DNA from: Puccinellia tenuiflora
Lineage: Eukaryota; Streptophyta; Magnoliopsida; Poales; Poaceae
DNA: 64,000 nt
Direction: 5' to 3'
NCBI GenBank assembly: GCA_012064385.1
Contig: QRDG01000473.1
Span: 4,793,066-4,857,065, forward strand
In this document: piece after piece, positions 23,150 to 34,800 of the stretch
Position numbering within the stretch: the stretch's first letter is position 1
How the letters are laid out: every line of letters starts with the position of its first letter
Notes under the pieces: generated by a model
The model's database searches: none
Told to the model about the DNA's origin: nothing
The model's input: only the letters and a program-made list of their open reading frames with translations
Position numbers and translations under genes: made by a program

Positions 23150-26054
23150 CAAAGGCATAATCTCTGAACGAAAATTCTCCACTGTGCCAAAAGCAACCTC
23201 AAGATAAATCTTACCAATGGGCTTGGCCGACTTCCCTGGTACTATCCCATGGAACACTGTCTCTGTTGGAATTAGCTGTCTATCTTGCAGCTGCATCCTC
23301 TTGAATGTGTCATAATATAAGATGTTGATACTGCTTCCACCATCCATAAGCACTTTGTTCAATGTATAGCCCCCAACTTGAGGTGCTACTACCAAGGCTA
23401 GCTGCCCTGGCTCGTCGACTCTTGGAGGATGATCTGCCCGACTCCATGTGATGGTTTGCTCTGACCACCTGAGCCACTGTGGAAGGGCCGGCTCTACTGC
23501 ATTAACTGCTCTAACTTTCAACTTCTTGGAACGTTTGGACGTACTAGTTGTGAAGACATGGTAGCTGCCACGACTCGGGTTTTGCTGCCGAGTTGTGACA
23601 TAATACTGACCATTGCCATCATTGAGCTGCTTCGGGTTCTGCTGGAACCCGCCCTGCTGGTTACCTCCTCCTTGAGGTTGGTTTGGATTATTGCCGGCTC
23701 CTCCACCGTTATTGCCGGGTCCTCCGGCTCCATTGTTTCCTCTATATCCACCATTGTTGTTACCTCCTCCTGGCCCTTGGAACCTGGCGCGCTGCAAATC
23801 TACGCACTGTCCCAAGGTATGACCGCATCTACCGTTCTTGGCATGTTTAGGGCATGGAATCCTCAAGACCTCCTCTGTGCTTGGAGTACGGCCTTGGTAT
23901 CCACCAGAATTATTGTCCTTGCGTCTGACTCCAGTGTTTGTGTTGGCCACTAGGTCAGAGTTGTCTCCATACGGCCTCTTGCCACCACCTTGATTCTGGT
24001 TTTGATTCTGGTTCTGACTCTGACCATTGCCACCTTGTCCTTTAGTCCCTTCCTCCTGATCCTTTGTTTTGTCTGTGGCAGCGTGCTTATTAGCACCTGC
24101 CATGATCTCACCAATCGTAAGGGGAATACCTTGATTCAGGCTCTCCTTCATACGACCTAGCTTCCAACTCAAGGGATTGTAACTGCAATTTCTCTCCATC
24201 GCCATTAACACTGAAACTGGTGGGAGTCCTTGTGAGGAGTTAATGATCTCTGAGACTCGCTTCATCCAGTGCCTTGCTGACTCGCCCTTCCTCTGGACAC
24301 ACCGCTCCAGGTCCTCGATGGTGCTGAGCTTTTTGCATGTGCCCTGGAAGTTCTGAATAAAAGCCGCCTTCAATTGCTCCCAAGAGTTGATTGACCTAGG
24401 AGGCAAGTTGCGCATCCAAACCTTGGCTGCTCCCTCCATCATAAGATACATGAACTTGGCACACAGATTACCTGTGGCATTGCGAATACTCATCGCCATC
24501 TCGTATGTACCCAACCAAGAGGTCGGGTCCATGTTGGGCTCATAATTTGGAACCTTGCGCGGCTCCTTGAAACTGCTGGGGAAGGACTCGGACCTGATGG
24601 CATCAGACAAACACTCTGGTCCTGTTAATGCTGGGGAAGCACCAGGAGAAGTCACCTCCTCGTGCACCCGGGTTGGCTGAGGCGGGTTGCTGCACCCACT
24701 AACGCTCTGTCCCTCTCTGCCTCCCGAGCTCTTGCTGCTTCTCTTTCTCGTCGTTGCCTTGCTTCATCAACCACTAGCTGAGCTTGTGAAGTAGTTGGCA
24801 TGTTTGCACGATTCCTCACTAGTTCACGACGCCTTGCACTCGTAGAGTTGGCCGGGTTGGACTCACCGTGCCGACTCCTCGTACCTGAGTTAAAGGGTGT
24901 TGAATGTAGTCTACTTGCATCTGGAAAAGTTGGATACAAAGCTTGCTGAGTCAAAGCTGTCTTCAGTAGCTCGATAGCCTCACGAGTCTCCTGTCCTGCT
25001 GGTCCCTCTGGTACCACAATATTCTCCAATCTCAGAGTCGCCGCATGAACGTTGTCCATAGGATTAGAGTAATGTCCCTCTGGAGTATGAAATCTGTTAG
25101 GCTGAGACCCTAAGCCACCAGATGCTCCTCCTCCGACTCCTCCTTCAGGCGGTGGTCCGTTGGTACGGCTGCCTCCCGGTCCTTCTGGGGGTGGTGGTGG
25201 TGGTGGTGGTGGTGCTCCTCCGGCTCCTCCTGCGGCGCCTCCTGCTGCCGCTGAGCCTCCTAGTCCGGCTCCTCTGCCTGGACCATTAGGTGTGGTGAAT
25301 AGATTGGTTGGATTGATGTGGACTCCATCATGCAAGCGACTCCTGGCTCTGCGGTGTTGAATTGAAGTAAGCTCCTCGCGGCGCCTCCGCACAACTGAGC
25401 TTCATCTTGGACTCGGGCCTGTTCTCGGCTAGTCTACGGTTTGCCTCTGTAATATCAGCTAGTTGCTTCTCCAACGCAGCACGAGCGTTGGTTAACTCAG
25501 CCGCCCTCTCTGCGGCATTACTTGCATTAATTTCCTTTGTCAATAGAGTCGGATCAAACTGATTCCAGTGTTTCCAGACATGTAGACTCCCACAACACGA
25601 GCGCGTACTGGCGACTCCTCATAATCCTCTTCCTCTATCCCATACCCAAGCCGATCTTCAAACAAGGGTAGGATAGACTCTGAATCTGCATCATAATCTG
25701 AATCTGACTCTTGCAGCATCTCTGGTTTCTCAGCTAGGGGTTCCTCAGACTCGGCGATGATGCCGACCTCTGAAGTTCCGACCGACTCCTCGCCGTCGGA
25801 CTCGACGACAACGGTTGGCTCTGATACTGACTCCGCCGAGTTCGCGCGAAGACCCGACGCGCAAACCATCCCGACGAACACGTTGATTCCTCCAAAGACA
25901 AGCTGGTAGCCTCGTCGACTTCGTTCATCTCCGAAGTCCAGCCTGAGTCATCGATCTCTGTTTCTCCATGCTCATCAGTGTAGACCCGCCCGATGGCGAG
26001 TTTCTCCATAGCCCGACGAGCAGCTCCAACGATCTCAACTCCTTTTGTCACCAT
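23150..26054 (-). pseudogene. Tat gag and protease, frameshifted
   Basis: The first ATG (26054) lies one base inside the primer site edge, so this element has almost no leader. An acidic N-terminal part, a coiled-coil-like stretch near 25400-25540 and a proline/glycine-rich part (24650-25390) lie in different frames. The gag core and a CCHC-like CPKHAKNGRCGHTLGQC follow (23144-24667), then protease with the catalytic MDGGSS near 23340. Frame changes occur near 25870, 25545, 25390, 24660 and 23150. I count these from ORF overlaps; one or two could in principle be programmed shifts or introns rather than damage. Confidence 0.8.
25185..25225. repeat. GGT/GGC trinucleotide run in Tat gag
   Basis: A run of ggt units, ending in ggtgctcctccgg, codes a polyproline tract in the minus-strand gag frame. 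It is a normal low-complexity segment of this gag, but it is a likely site of slippage. Confidence 0.7.
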
Positions 26055-26055
26055 A

Positions 26056-26074
26056 GGCCCCACGGTGGGCGCCA
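26056..26074 (-). promoter_or_regulatory. Primer binding site of the Tat element, tRNA-Lys type
   Basis: On the minus strand the sequence tggcgcccaccgtggggcc begins two bases after the LTR end. It is complementary to the 3' end of plant tRNA-Lys(CTT) as I know it. It fixes the element orientation as minus. Confidence 0.7.
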
Positions 26075-26076
26075 AC

Positions 26077-26653
26077 TGTCGTGGGGTTGTCACGGCAAGT
26101 TCTTCCTCAGGGAAGATGAGTTCTGGGGCCATTGGTGATTGAAGTACGTAGGAACGGTTAATCTCGCCAAGGAACAAGGATTTACCCAGGTTCGGCCCCT
26201 CTGATTAGAGGTAAAGACCTACTTCCTGCTTCTATGTTATTGCTCTTGATTATATCTCGATTACAAGGACCCGGCTCCCACAACTCAGGAGCCGGCGACT
26301 TCTCTCTGGAGGCTAGGGTTTCTCTCACTTGATTGGACTTGTCTCTACTGGTTGAAGCTTGTCGATCTAAGGTCCAGGACCCTGCTTATAAAGGCTGCCG
26401 GGTCCCTGGACTTACAGGCTATACCGAGTCACACTAGAACACGGAGTCCTACTCTACGTCTTGGTCTTCCAAGTTAGACTCCGGGTTGTACTTGGACTCC
26501 TTCTCGACGGGTCCTTTCTCCATCATGGGCCTTGACCGGCTTGTCTCCAGCCCAGCCCATGCGACTTGACGCGTGACTCGGCTTTGGCCTTCTTGGTCTT
26601 GGCGGGTCTACTTTCCGGGTCCATGGGCCTACCTATAAAGTATCCCCCCATCA
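26077..26653 (-). repeat. Tat element 5' LTR (right copy)
   Basis: It runs in element orientation from TGATGGGG at 26653 to CGACA at 26077 (577 bp; the left copy is 561 bp). The many mismatches and indels against the left LTR are unusual for two LTRs of one insertion. Directly beyond it, at 26654, the sequence is the interior of a Copia LTR. Confidence 0.8.
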
Positions 26654-29600
26654 GGTTGGCTAGTCGATCCCCGCAACTAGACTCATCTAGTCGCAAGGAG
26701 ATGTATTATCCGATCCGAGACCCAATCCGATGAAGCACCGCAACGAGCAGCACCTCCGCGGTATCCACACGTACGGCTCGATGTAGACTCCGCCTTCTTG
26801 ATCCCGCAAGCAAGGAGGGAGTGGCTAGGTAGATCTCAGCACCACGACGGTTGTGGTGGTGTTGATGGTGGAGATCTCCCACGGGCAGGGCTTCGCCAAG
26901 CCGTGTACGAGAGAGAGAGAGGAGGAGGAGATGGCGGCAGCCCGCCGGGAGGGAGAGGTGGCGCGGAAATGGAGGTGGAGGTGGGGTGCGGCCAGGGTTT
27001 GGGGGGGTGGCGGCTAGGGCTCCAAGAACTAGCTTGTGCCGCACCCCCTCCTCCCTTTAAATAGGTGGAGGGCAAGGGGGAACCCTAGGCCGGCCTTGCT
27101 TGGCCCCCAAGCAAGTGGAGTCCTCCTAGGACTCCTCCTTCTTCTTTCCTTCCTTGGCCGGCTGGGCTATGGGCTGTCCTAGTCCAACTAGGACTTGGCC
27201 CTTGCCTTGCCTTGTCCTGGCCGACCTGGCCCATGTGGGCCTAGGGCTGGTGCGGCCAGCCAACTAGGGTTGCTGCACCACCCGTTGGTCCATGTGGGCC
27301 CCATACAATGTGGGCCCCACTTCTAGACTCTTCTAGAACCTTCCGGTACTCCGCCGAAATATTCCGGAACCTTTCCGATACCTCCGGAAACACTTTCCTT
27401 ATATGAATCTTATTCTCCGGACTCCTCCGGAACTCCTCGTGACGTCTAGCATCCCATCCGAGACTCCGAATCAATATTCATTCATACCATCAATAATCTC
27501 ATCGCAAATCCTAGCTACATCGGAGCGTTAAGTGTGTGACCCTACGGGTTCGAGAACATGCAGACATGATCAGATCAATAATCAATAGCGGGACTGGGAT
27601 GCCCATATTGACTCCTACATATTCATTGAAGTTCCTTATCTATTGAGCCACGATGACGGAGATTCTTAATCTCGTATACGATTCCCTTTGTCTCACCGAT
27701 ATTTAACTTGCCCGAGATACGATCGTCGATATCTCCATATCTAGTTTCATCTCGTTACCTGGCAAGTTCTCTTTACTCGTCCATAATATAGGATCTCCGT
27801 GATTAACACTTAATCACATGGTTGCAACCTTTTCTGATGCTATATTACCGAGAGGGCCCAGAGATATCTTTTCCGTAATAAGGAAGGACAAATCCCACTC
27901 TTGATTCATGTCACCCAACAAATACCATCGGAGATACCTGAAAGCCACCTTTATAATTGATGCCCACAAGTATAGGGGATCGCTGAAGTCTTTCGTTGGG
28001 AAGTATTACCCCAAATTTATAGTTCGACATGATGGGAACACAAGAATATTAATAAGACCTTAGCAATTGAGGCGTCACTCTCAACCACACATGTATATCA
28101 ATAACTTGTAGCAGTAGTAGTGATGGCAGTAAAGGATTCAAGCGAGCAGAAATAAAACAGCAATAGTAACAAGGATTTCCTAGTTTTCACCGGAAAAATG
28201 AAAGTGTAACTCAGAGATTTAAAACGTAGGCATGAGGTGACAGCGGGGCATTGCATGAATGAGATTGATCATATAATAAAATAAAGCTAGCAATGGGGTT
28301 TTTCTCTAACTTCTATGTATGTAGGTATGTGTTCCTTAAATAGTTGTACGTACTAACCAAGAGAATTTGCACAACATCTATTGCCCTACCTGCCCATTTC
28401 ACCGGGGCCAACTTGGAACTACAGGTAATTAAGGTCTACCCTTTCGTGTAGACCTGGACAATGCATTAACACTCCATAAACACATAGGATCCTGAAACTA
28501 AAACATCTCCCCATTGTTTTCCCTATATGTCACTTTTAGGGTTCGTAGGTTCAACACAATAGCAGGTGATACACTTTGCAGGTAAATACGAAACTCAATT
28601 ATATGATGAAGCAAATAAGTTCAGTACTGAAATCATGCCACTCGGGCCCTAGTAGCAAGCATTAAACATAGCATAAGTGCACCAACACAATACAAAAGTA
28701 TCCTCAAGATAAACCCTAGGATTATCGAACAACGGGTAGCATTATATGGTCAATCTCATCCAATCCCCATCCACCTCACATGCCTACAGCAAACTACTCA
28801 CACATGGTGATGGAGAAAGAGCTCATGGTCGATGGAGATGAAGGCGGTGAAGATGACGGTGAAGACGGCCTCCGGATCCCTCCACCGGAGGAGAAATCCT
28901 AGATCAATCTGTCCCCGAAACGAAGAACGTGGTGGTGGCGGCGGTGTGTTTCGCGAAAGCTCCTCCCCTCCTAGGGCAAGCGTTTTTTCTCGTATATAAA
29001 GGGGTACGTCGAAGACCGGAGGCGAGACGGTGCCCGATGCCCATTTGGGGTGGGCCCACGCGGCCAGGTACAGGGGCCGTGTGGGGCCACCTCATTTGGC
29101 CCTCCAGCACCCCCTCGTGTCCATCCTTTTGTCCATCATGCTTCTTTTCCAGAAAAACTGACGTGGTATTTTTCCCCGATTTTATTTCCTGCAAAAATAG
29201 CCAGAGGAGAGACTTTGCTAAAAACAGCGTCAGAATCAGCAGTTTTATTCAAATATGGAAGGATCCCGGAGCAAATTATGAGGCAAAGTGCTTGGAAAAG
29301 TGGATGCATTTTCGATCCATCAATAATCACCCTGTTACGAAGCGACGTTTGATGTTCACAAAGTATTCTTCCGGTAAAAGGGAGTGACATAATCTCATGG
29401 TCTAAGAAAACTATACTTGGTATATACTGAAGCGTTGGCAATGAAACTGTGTGACATGATCAATTGCAACTCTTTATTATCGGGTCTTGTCCATCACATC
29501 ATTACTCCTAATGATATATGACTCCGTTATCAAGTGACTATAACAAGTCCATGGTTAGGAAACTCTAACCATCTCTTGACTAACGAACTAGTCCAGTAGA

Positions 29601-29749
29601 GGCTTACTAGGGACACCTGGTTGTTTATATTCCACACATGTATTATGTTTCCAATTAATACAATTATAGCATGGATAATAAACTATTATCATAAACATGA
29701 ATATGCTAATAAACCATTTTATTATTGCCTCTAGGGCATATTCCCAATA
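26654..29749 (-). repeat. 3' LTR of the outer Copia element, truncated and interrupted
   Basis: It matches the right LTR from its position 46336 onward (ggttggctagtcgatcc) and ends cccaata at 29749. The missing terminal 148 bases and the direct join to the Tat LTR show a deletion. A solo LTR splits it at 27958. GC-rich ORFs (26706-27075) recur in the right LTR only because the DNA is shared. Confidence 0.8.
27958..29322 (-). mobile_element. Solo LTR of an Athila-like element, 1.4 kb
   Basis: Ends are TGATGCCCAC and CGATCCATCA with a perfect 5-bp duplication, ataat, at 27953-27957 and 29323-29327. The intact outer LTR at 47630 reads through this site. Read on the minus strand it has the features of grass Athila LTRs (start TGATGGATC, internal aaaatcgggga). 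No coding sequence is present. Confidence 0.85.
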
Positions 29750-29760
29750 GTCTCCCACTT
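29750..29760 (-). promoter_or_regulatory. Polypurine tract of the outer Copia element
   Basis: Minus strand aagtgggagac directly precedes the LTR. This is the classic tract of the BARE/Angela-like Copia group. Confidence 0.75.
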
Positions 29761-31882
29761 GCACTAGAGTCAGTAATCTAGTTTACATTTTCTCGATCCA
29801 ACACTCATGGTGTCTAACACTCATGGAGTCTCAGTGCTGATCATGTTTGCTCATGGAAGAGGTTCTGTCCGTGTTCTGTACTATACAGTTCTTTATGTTC
29901 TTTGCAAAAACATTAATGTCACCTAAATTGACATTACTTTATCATCACATGATAAACCTCATATCATCGCATGATAAACCTCATCATCATATGAAGAATA
30001 TAATATGTTTGGTTATAGAGTGAGATTTTCATTCCCCTTTCATGCCTACATGACGTATGATCAGTCAAAAGAACTTTCACATAGCATGTGCACCCGGAAC
30101 TCACTCAATCTTGAAACAAAATTTCTCAAACCACAATATTATATCTTTTAATCCTTGAATTAATCATATACTCCTATATGTTGTAGACTCACAAATCGAC
30201 AGTGCTATACTTTTCACTTCGATATTTCCGATCATGCTTTCGCTGCGCTTCTGCCTTTATGAGATTTCCAATCTAGTTTGGTGTCATGACTTCAACCAAG
30301 TCTACCAATCTCTAGATTCAATTATCTCATCTCTATGTTGAAATGACTCCTCATTTCTAACACGTTCTTCTAACCAAGAACTTGGGTCACATTTCGTCAA
30401 GTACAAAAAATTATGGTTCTTATATGTTTAGACCTATGAACAATTCATAGCGAATACCAACATATCCTCCAACCATTATTCTTGTACTGAGTTATCAACT
30501 CAATGTTTCACCTATTTCTCACAAGCAGATGAAACTTTCTTCTCTTGTTCCATTTTGAACTCTTTCAAAATCTTACTTAGGTTAAACATCCTGACATAAC
30601 GCTTTATCAAGCATATCTATCCTCCATAGATACATCCATCTCCATGGATATTTGACGTTCAAACTAACTTCATAAGTTATACGTTGGTTCCTGACTCATT
30701 TACAACATTTATGAAATCTCTATTTCACTCAAACAAGATGTTGTAAACTCCCACTCAAATATAAACCATACACATATTAAATTGTGAAACCACTTTGTCT
30801 CCCACTCAGAAATATGTTATCCTTATATTTGACCATGATTAACTAGCTCCCACTCAAACATATGTCACCACATATTTTGACCATGGAAAATAGTTTCTGC
30901 TCTAACTTAATATATGTCACAACATATGTTAATTAGATCCCACTCAGTTTCTTATGCACTTTCTCGATATTTTGGACACCTCCAAAATTCTTAATTAACT
31001 TTTAAAATTCGAGAACTTCTATACGAAACACTAGTACTTTGCTAGCTTTAAGTTTTATTTGTTCTCTACAAAAACCCTTTTGAGGAATAAATATGTGAAA
31101 CATCTCTTTCACAAAATCAAGTAACAATTACTTTGTGATTTAAACTTAACGTAGGATGACTCTTAGTTACTTTCGTATTTAAGGCTTCTATTTCTTCTTT
31201 GTAGTTTCGTAGGTATGTCTTGTTTCTCAAACATGACAAGTAAATCATGAATATTATTTTGTAACCTGTGACAAAAATTTATATTCTTGAATCCTACTTT
31301 TCTTTAGACAAGCTAAACCGAAATTCAATGATCACCATCATTAATTCCTTCATGTGTCAAGTTTTAACCAACATAGCACTTTACATATGTGCCACTCGAT
31401 ACATAAACAAGTAAGGTTTTAGCTTTTCCATTTATTCCATCAATTCTTTTATCAATGAAACCTTTTCACGATAAACCACTAAAATACTTAGCACAACCAA
31501 CAAATTGGTTTGCCCCTTTTAGTCTCATATTGTGGAATCACATTCATAGTCACACTTATGAATATACTACAACATTATTCGCAATAGTCTCTAATTATCT
31601 CATAATTAATGAAACCACCTTTTCTCATAACTCATATGAAAAATTTATGCGAATCACATATAGACCCTTATTTCTAAACAGAGTGTTTATCAAATAAATC
31701 TAAATGTTACAAATAAACCCTAATAAGAAAAACCCTTTTATTTTATCAGACCACACAATATCTAATATAATGTGACTACAATATTTAGGGCGTATCAAAA
31801 CGTCTTTTGAATAAAATCTAAATATTGCAATTTGCGAAAACATTTTTCACAAGTCTTCATACTAAAACAATAACTCAAATAT
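29761..31882 (-). other. Noncoding 3' interior of the outer Copia element
   Basis: This AT-rich stretch has no pol frame. It is clearly homologous to 36958-39050 in the nested element, so it is a family feature rather than random decay. The word (c)tcccactca, which is tgagtgggag on the element strand, occurs at 30748, 30799, 30847 and 30937. Confidence 0.7.
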
Positions 31883-31887
31883 TTTAT

Positions 31888-34800
31888 TCAAGGGGTCGCA
31901 GCATGGAAAACAAAAAAAAAATCCTACACGGCAAGCGGAATAAACCCCAAGGATCTAGATTTATGAGATGAAGATAGCGAAGGTGAGATCCAATCTCTTA
32001 CCCTTGAAGATCAACAAACGCGTTTTGTCGGTGCAGGGGTTGGCTAGTCGATCCCCGCAACTAGACTCGTCTAGTCGCGAGGAGATGTATTATCCTCGAG
32101 ATCCAATCTAGTGAAGTGCAGCAACGGGCAGCACCTCCACGGTGTCCACACGTACGGCTCGATGAAGACGTCGACTCCTTGATCCCGCAAGCGAGAGGAC
32201 GTGGCCTTTATGATCTCAGCAGCACGACGGTAGTGCCGGTGATGATGATGGTCTCCACGAGCAGGGCTTCGCCAAGCCAAGCAAGAGGAGAGGGAGAGGT
32301 GGTGCGGCAGCTCTAAGGTGGAGGTGAGGCGGCGGCAGCCCTCCGGGGAAGGAGGGGTGCGGCTAGGGTTAGATGGGAGAGGGGGTGCGGCTAGGGTTGC
32401 TTGGGGGTAGCCTCCTTGGTAGGTGGTGCGCCGCACCCCTCCCCTCCCTTTTATAGGTGGCCGGGCTGGGGTTAGGGCAGGGGCCGGCCGGCCCCCTTGC
32501 TTGCCCCCCAAGTTGGAGTCCATCTAGGACTCCTCCTTGGGCCCCCTTTCCTAAAGGGGTGGAGGCCCAACTCCTAGTCCAACTAGGAGTGGGTTCCCCC
32601 CTTTCTTAGCCGCATTGCCCATGTGGGCCTTAGGTGGTGCGGCACACCATGTGGTGGCTGCACCCCTTTGGTCCATGTGGGCCCCATACAATATGTGGTC
32701 CCACTTCTAGAACCTTCTAGAACATTCCGGAACCTTTCTGGTACCCTGCAAATAATTCCGGAACTTTTCCGAAACCTCCGGAGAATAAGCTCTCGAAAAG
32801 TTAGGGCTCACCACACTTGTCTTTTTCCGACTGCGGTATTTTTAACACGAGGGGGGGATTTATTAACACTCATGGGGCTGGTGTTAGCACGAAAGTTTCC
32901 GGTGGCAAAAAACGTTGTCTAGGCCCCCGAATGGGCCCCACAAGACCGTATCGACAAAAGATGACCGGGGCATCTTCAGGGGTCTTTGGGGCATCTTCGG
33001 GGGGTCCTTGTTACTCTGACCCAGGAGACATTTACATTTCGTCCGCGTGTGTGTCTTGATATTTTATGTACTTTTCCGCGAGCCGCAACTTTTGGATGCG
33101 AGCACTAATAGAGGCGATTCCGGTGTCGCCGGGAAGCTCTCGAAAAGTTAGGGCTCGCCACACTTGTCTTTTTCCGACTGCGGTATTTTTAACACGAGGG
33201 GGGGATTTATTAACACACATGGGGCTGGTGCTAGCACGAAAGTTTCCGGTGGCAAAAAACTTTGTCTAGGCCCCCGAATGGGCCCCACAAGACCGTATCG
33301 ACAAAAGATGACCGGGGCATCTTCAGGGGTCTTTGGGGCATCTTCGGGGGTCCTTGTTACTCCGAACCAGGAGACATTTACATTTCGTCCGCTTGTGTGT
33401 CCTGATATTTCATGTACTTTTCCGCGAGCCGCAACTTTTGGATGCGAGCTCCGATAGAGGCGATTCCGGTGGTGCCGGGAAGCTCTCGAAAAGTTGACCA
33501 AAAGACGACCGGGGCATCTTCAGGGGTATTCGGGGCATTTTCAGGGTCCTTGTTACTCTGACCAGGAGACATTTACATTTCGTCCATGTGTGTGTCCTGA
33601 TATTTTATGTACATTTCCGCGAGCCGCAACTTTTGGATGCGAGCACTGATAGAGGCGATTCCGGTGTCGCCGGGAAGCTCTCGAAAAGTTAGGGCTCGCC
33701 ACACTTGTCTTTTTCCGACTGCGGTATTTTTAACACGAGGGGGGGATTTATTAACACACATGGGGCTGGTGCTAGCACGAAAGTTTCCGGTGGCAAAAAA
33801 TGTTGTCTAGGCCCCCGAATGGGCCCCACAAGACCGTATCGACAAAAGATGACCGGGGCATCTTCAGGGGTCTTTGGGGCATCTTCGGGGGTCCTTGTTA
33901 CTCCGAACCAGGAGACATTTACATTTCGTCCGCTTGTGTGTCCTGATATTTCATGTACTTTTCCGCGAGCCGCAACTTTTGGATGCGAGCTCCGATAGAG
34001 GCGATTCCGGTGGTGCCGGGAAGCTCTCGAAAAGTTGACCAAAAGACGACCAGGGCATCTTCAGGGGTATTCGGGGCATTTTCGGGGTCCTTGTTACTCT
34101 GACCAGGAGACATTTACATTTCGTCCGTGTGTGTGTCCTGATATTTTATGTACATTTCCGCGAGCCGCAACTTTTGGATGCGAGCACTGATAGAGGCGAT
34201 TCCGGTGTCGCCGGGAAGCTCTCGAAAAGTTAGGTCTCGCCACACTTGTCTTTTTCCGACTGCGGTATTTTTAACACGAGGGGGGGATTTATTAACACTC
34301 ATGGGGCTGGTGCTAGCACGAAAGTTTCCGGTGGCAAAAAACGTTGTCTAGGCCCCCGAATGGGCCCACAAGACCGTATCGACAAAAGATGACCGGGGCA
34401 TCTTCAGGGGTCTTTGGGGCATCTTCGGGGGGTCCTTGTTACTCTGACCCAGGAGACATTTACATTTCGTCCGCGTGTGTGTCTTGATATTTTATGTACT
34501 TTTCCGCGAGCCGCAACTTTTGGATGCGAGCACTGATAGAGGCGATTCCGGTGTCGCCGGGAAGCTCTCGAAAAGTTAGGGCTCACCACACTTGTCTTGT
34601 TCCGACTGCGGTATTATTAACACGAGGGGGGATTTATTAACACTCATGGGGCTGGTGCTAGCACGAAAGTTTCCGGTGGCAAAAAACGTTGTCTAGGCCC
34701 CCGAATGGGCCCCACAAGACCGTATCGACAAAAGATGACCGGGGCATCTTCAGGGGTCTTTGGGGCATCTTCGGGGGTCCTTGTTACTCCGAACCAGGAG

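Larger units (their letters stand above)
13975..26653 (-). mobile_element. Tat-type Ty3/Gypsy retrotransposon with antisense gene, probably recombinant
   Basis: Minus-strand order is LTR (26653-26077), primer site, gag, protease, RT, RNase H, a second RNase H domain, integrase, then an antisense gene region, polypurine tract and LTR (14535-13975). A second plant-type RNase H and an extra antisense ORF between pol and the 3' LTR are known marks of the Tat lineage (relatives include RIRE2, Grande and Cinful). Gag-pol has several frameshifts and one clear nonsense codon. The bases outside the LTRs do not match (ctacc on the left, ggttg on the right), and they belong to two different repeats. The two LTRs also differ strongly. 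I infer recombination between two Tat elements with loss of the DNA between them. Confidence 0.85.

Noticed and set aside
13975..26653. The Tat element as a simple insertion into the long LTR at 10573
   Set aside because: There is no target duplication, the right flank is not a continuation of the left flank, and the LTRs are too different.
26706..27075. ORFs repeated almost unchanged at 46480-46755, suggesting a conserved protein
   Set aside because: Both lie in the same part of the two LTRs of one Copia element. Similarity comes from the shared LTR, and both strands give frames.
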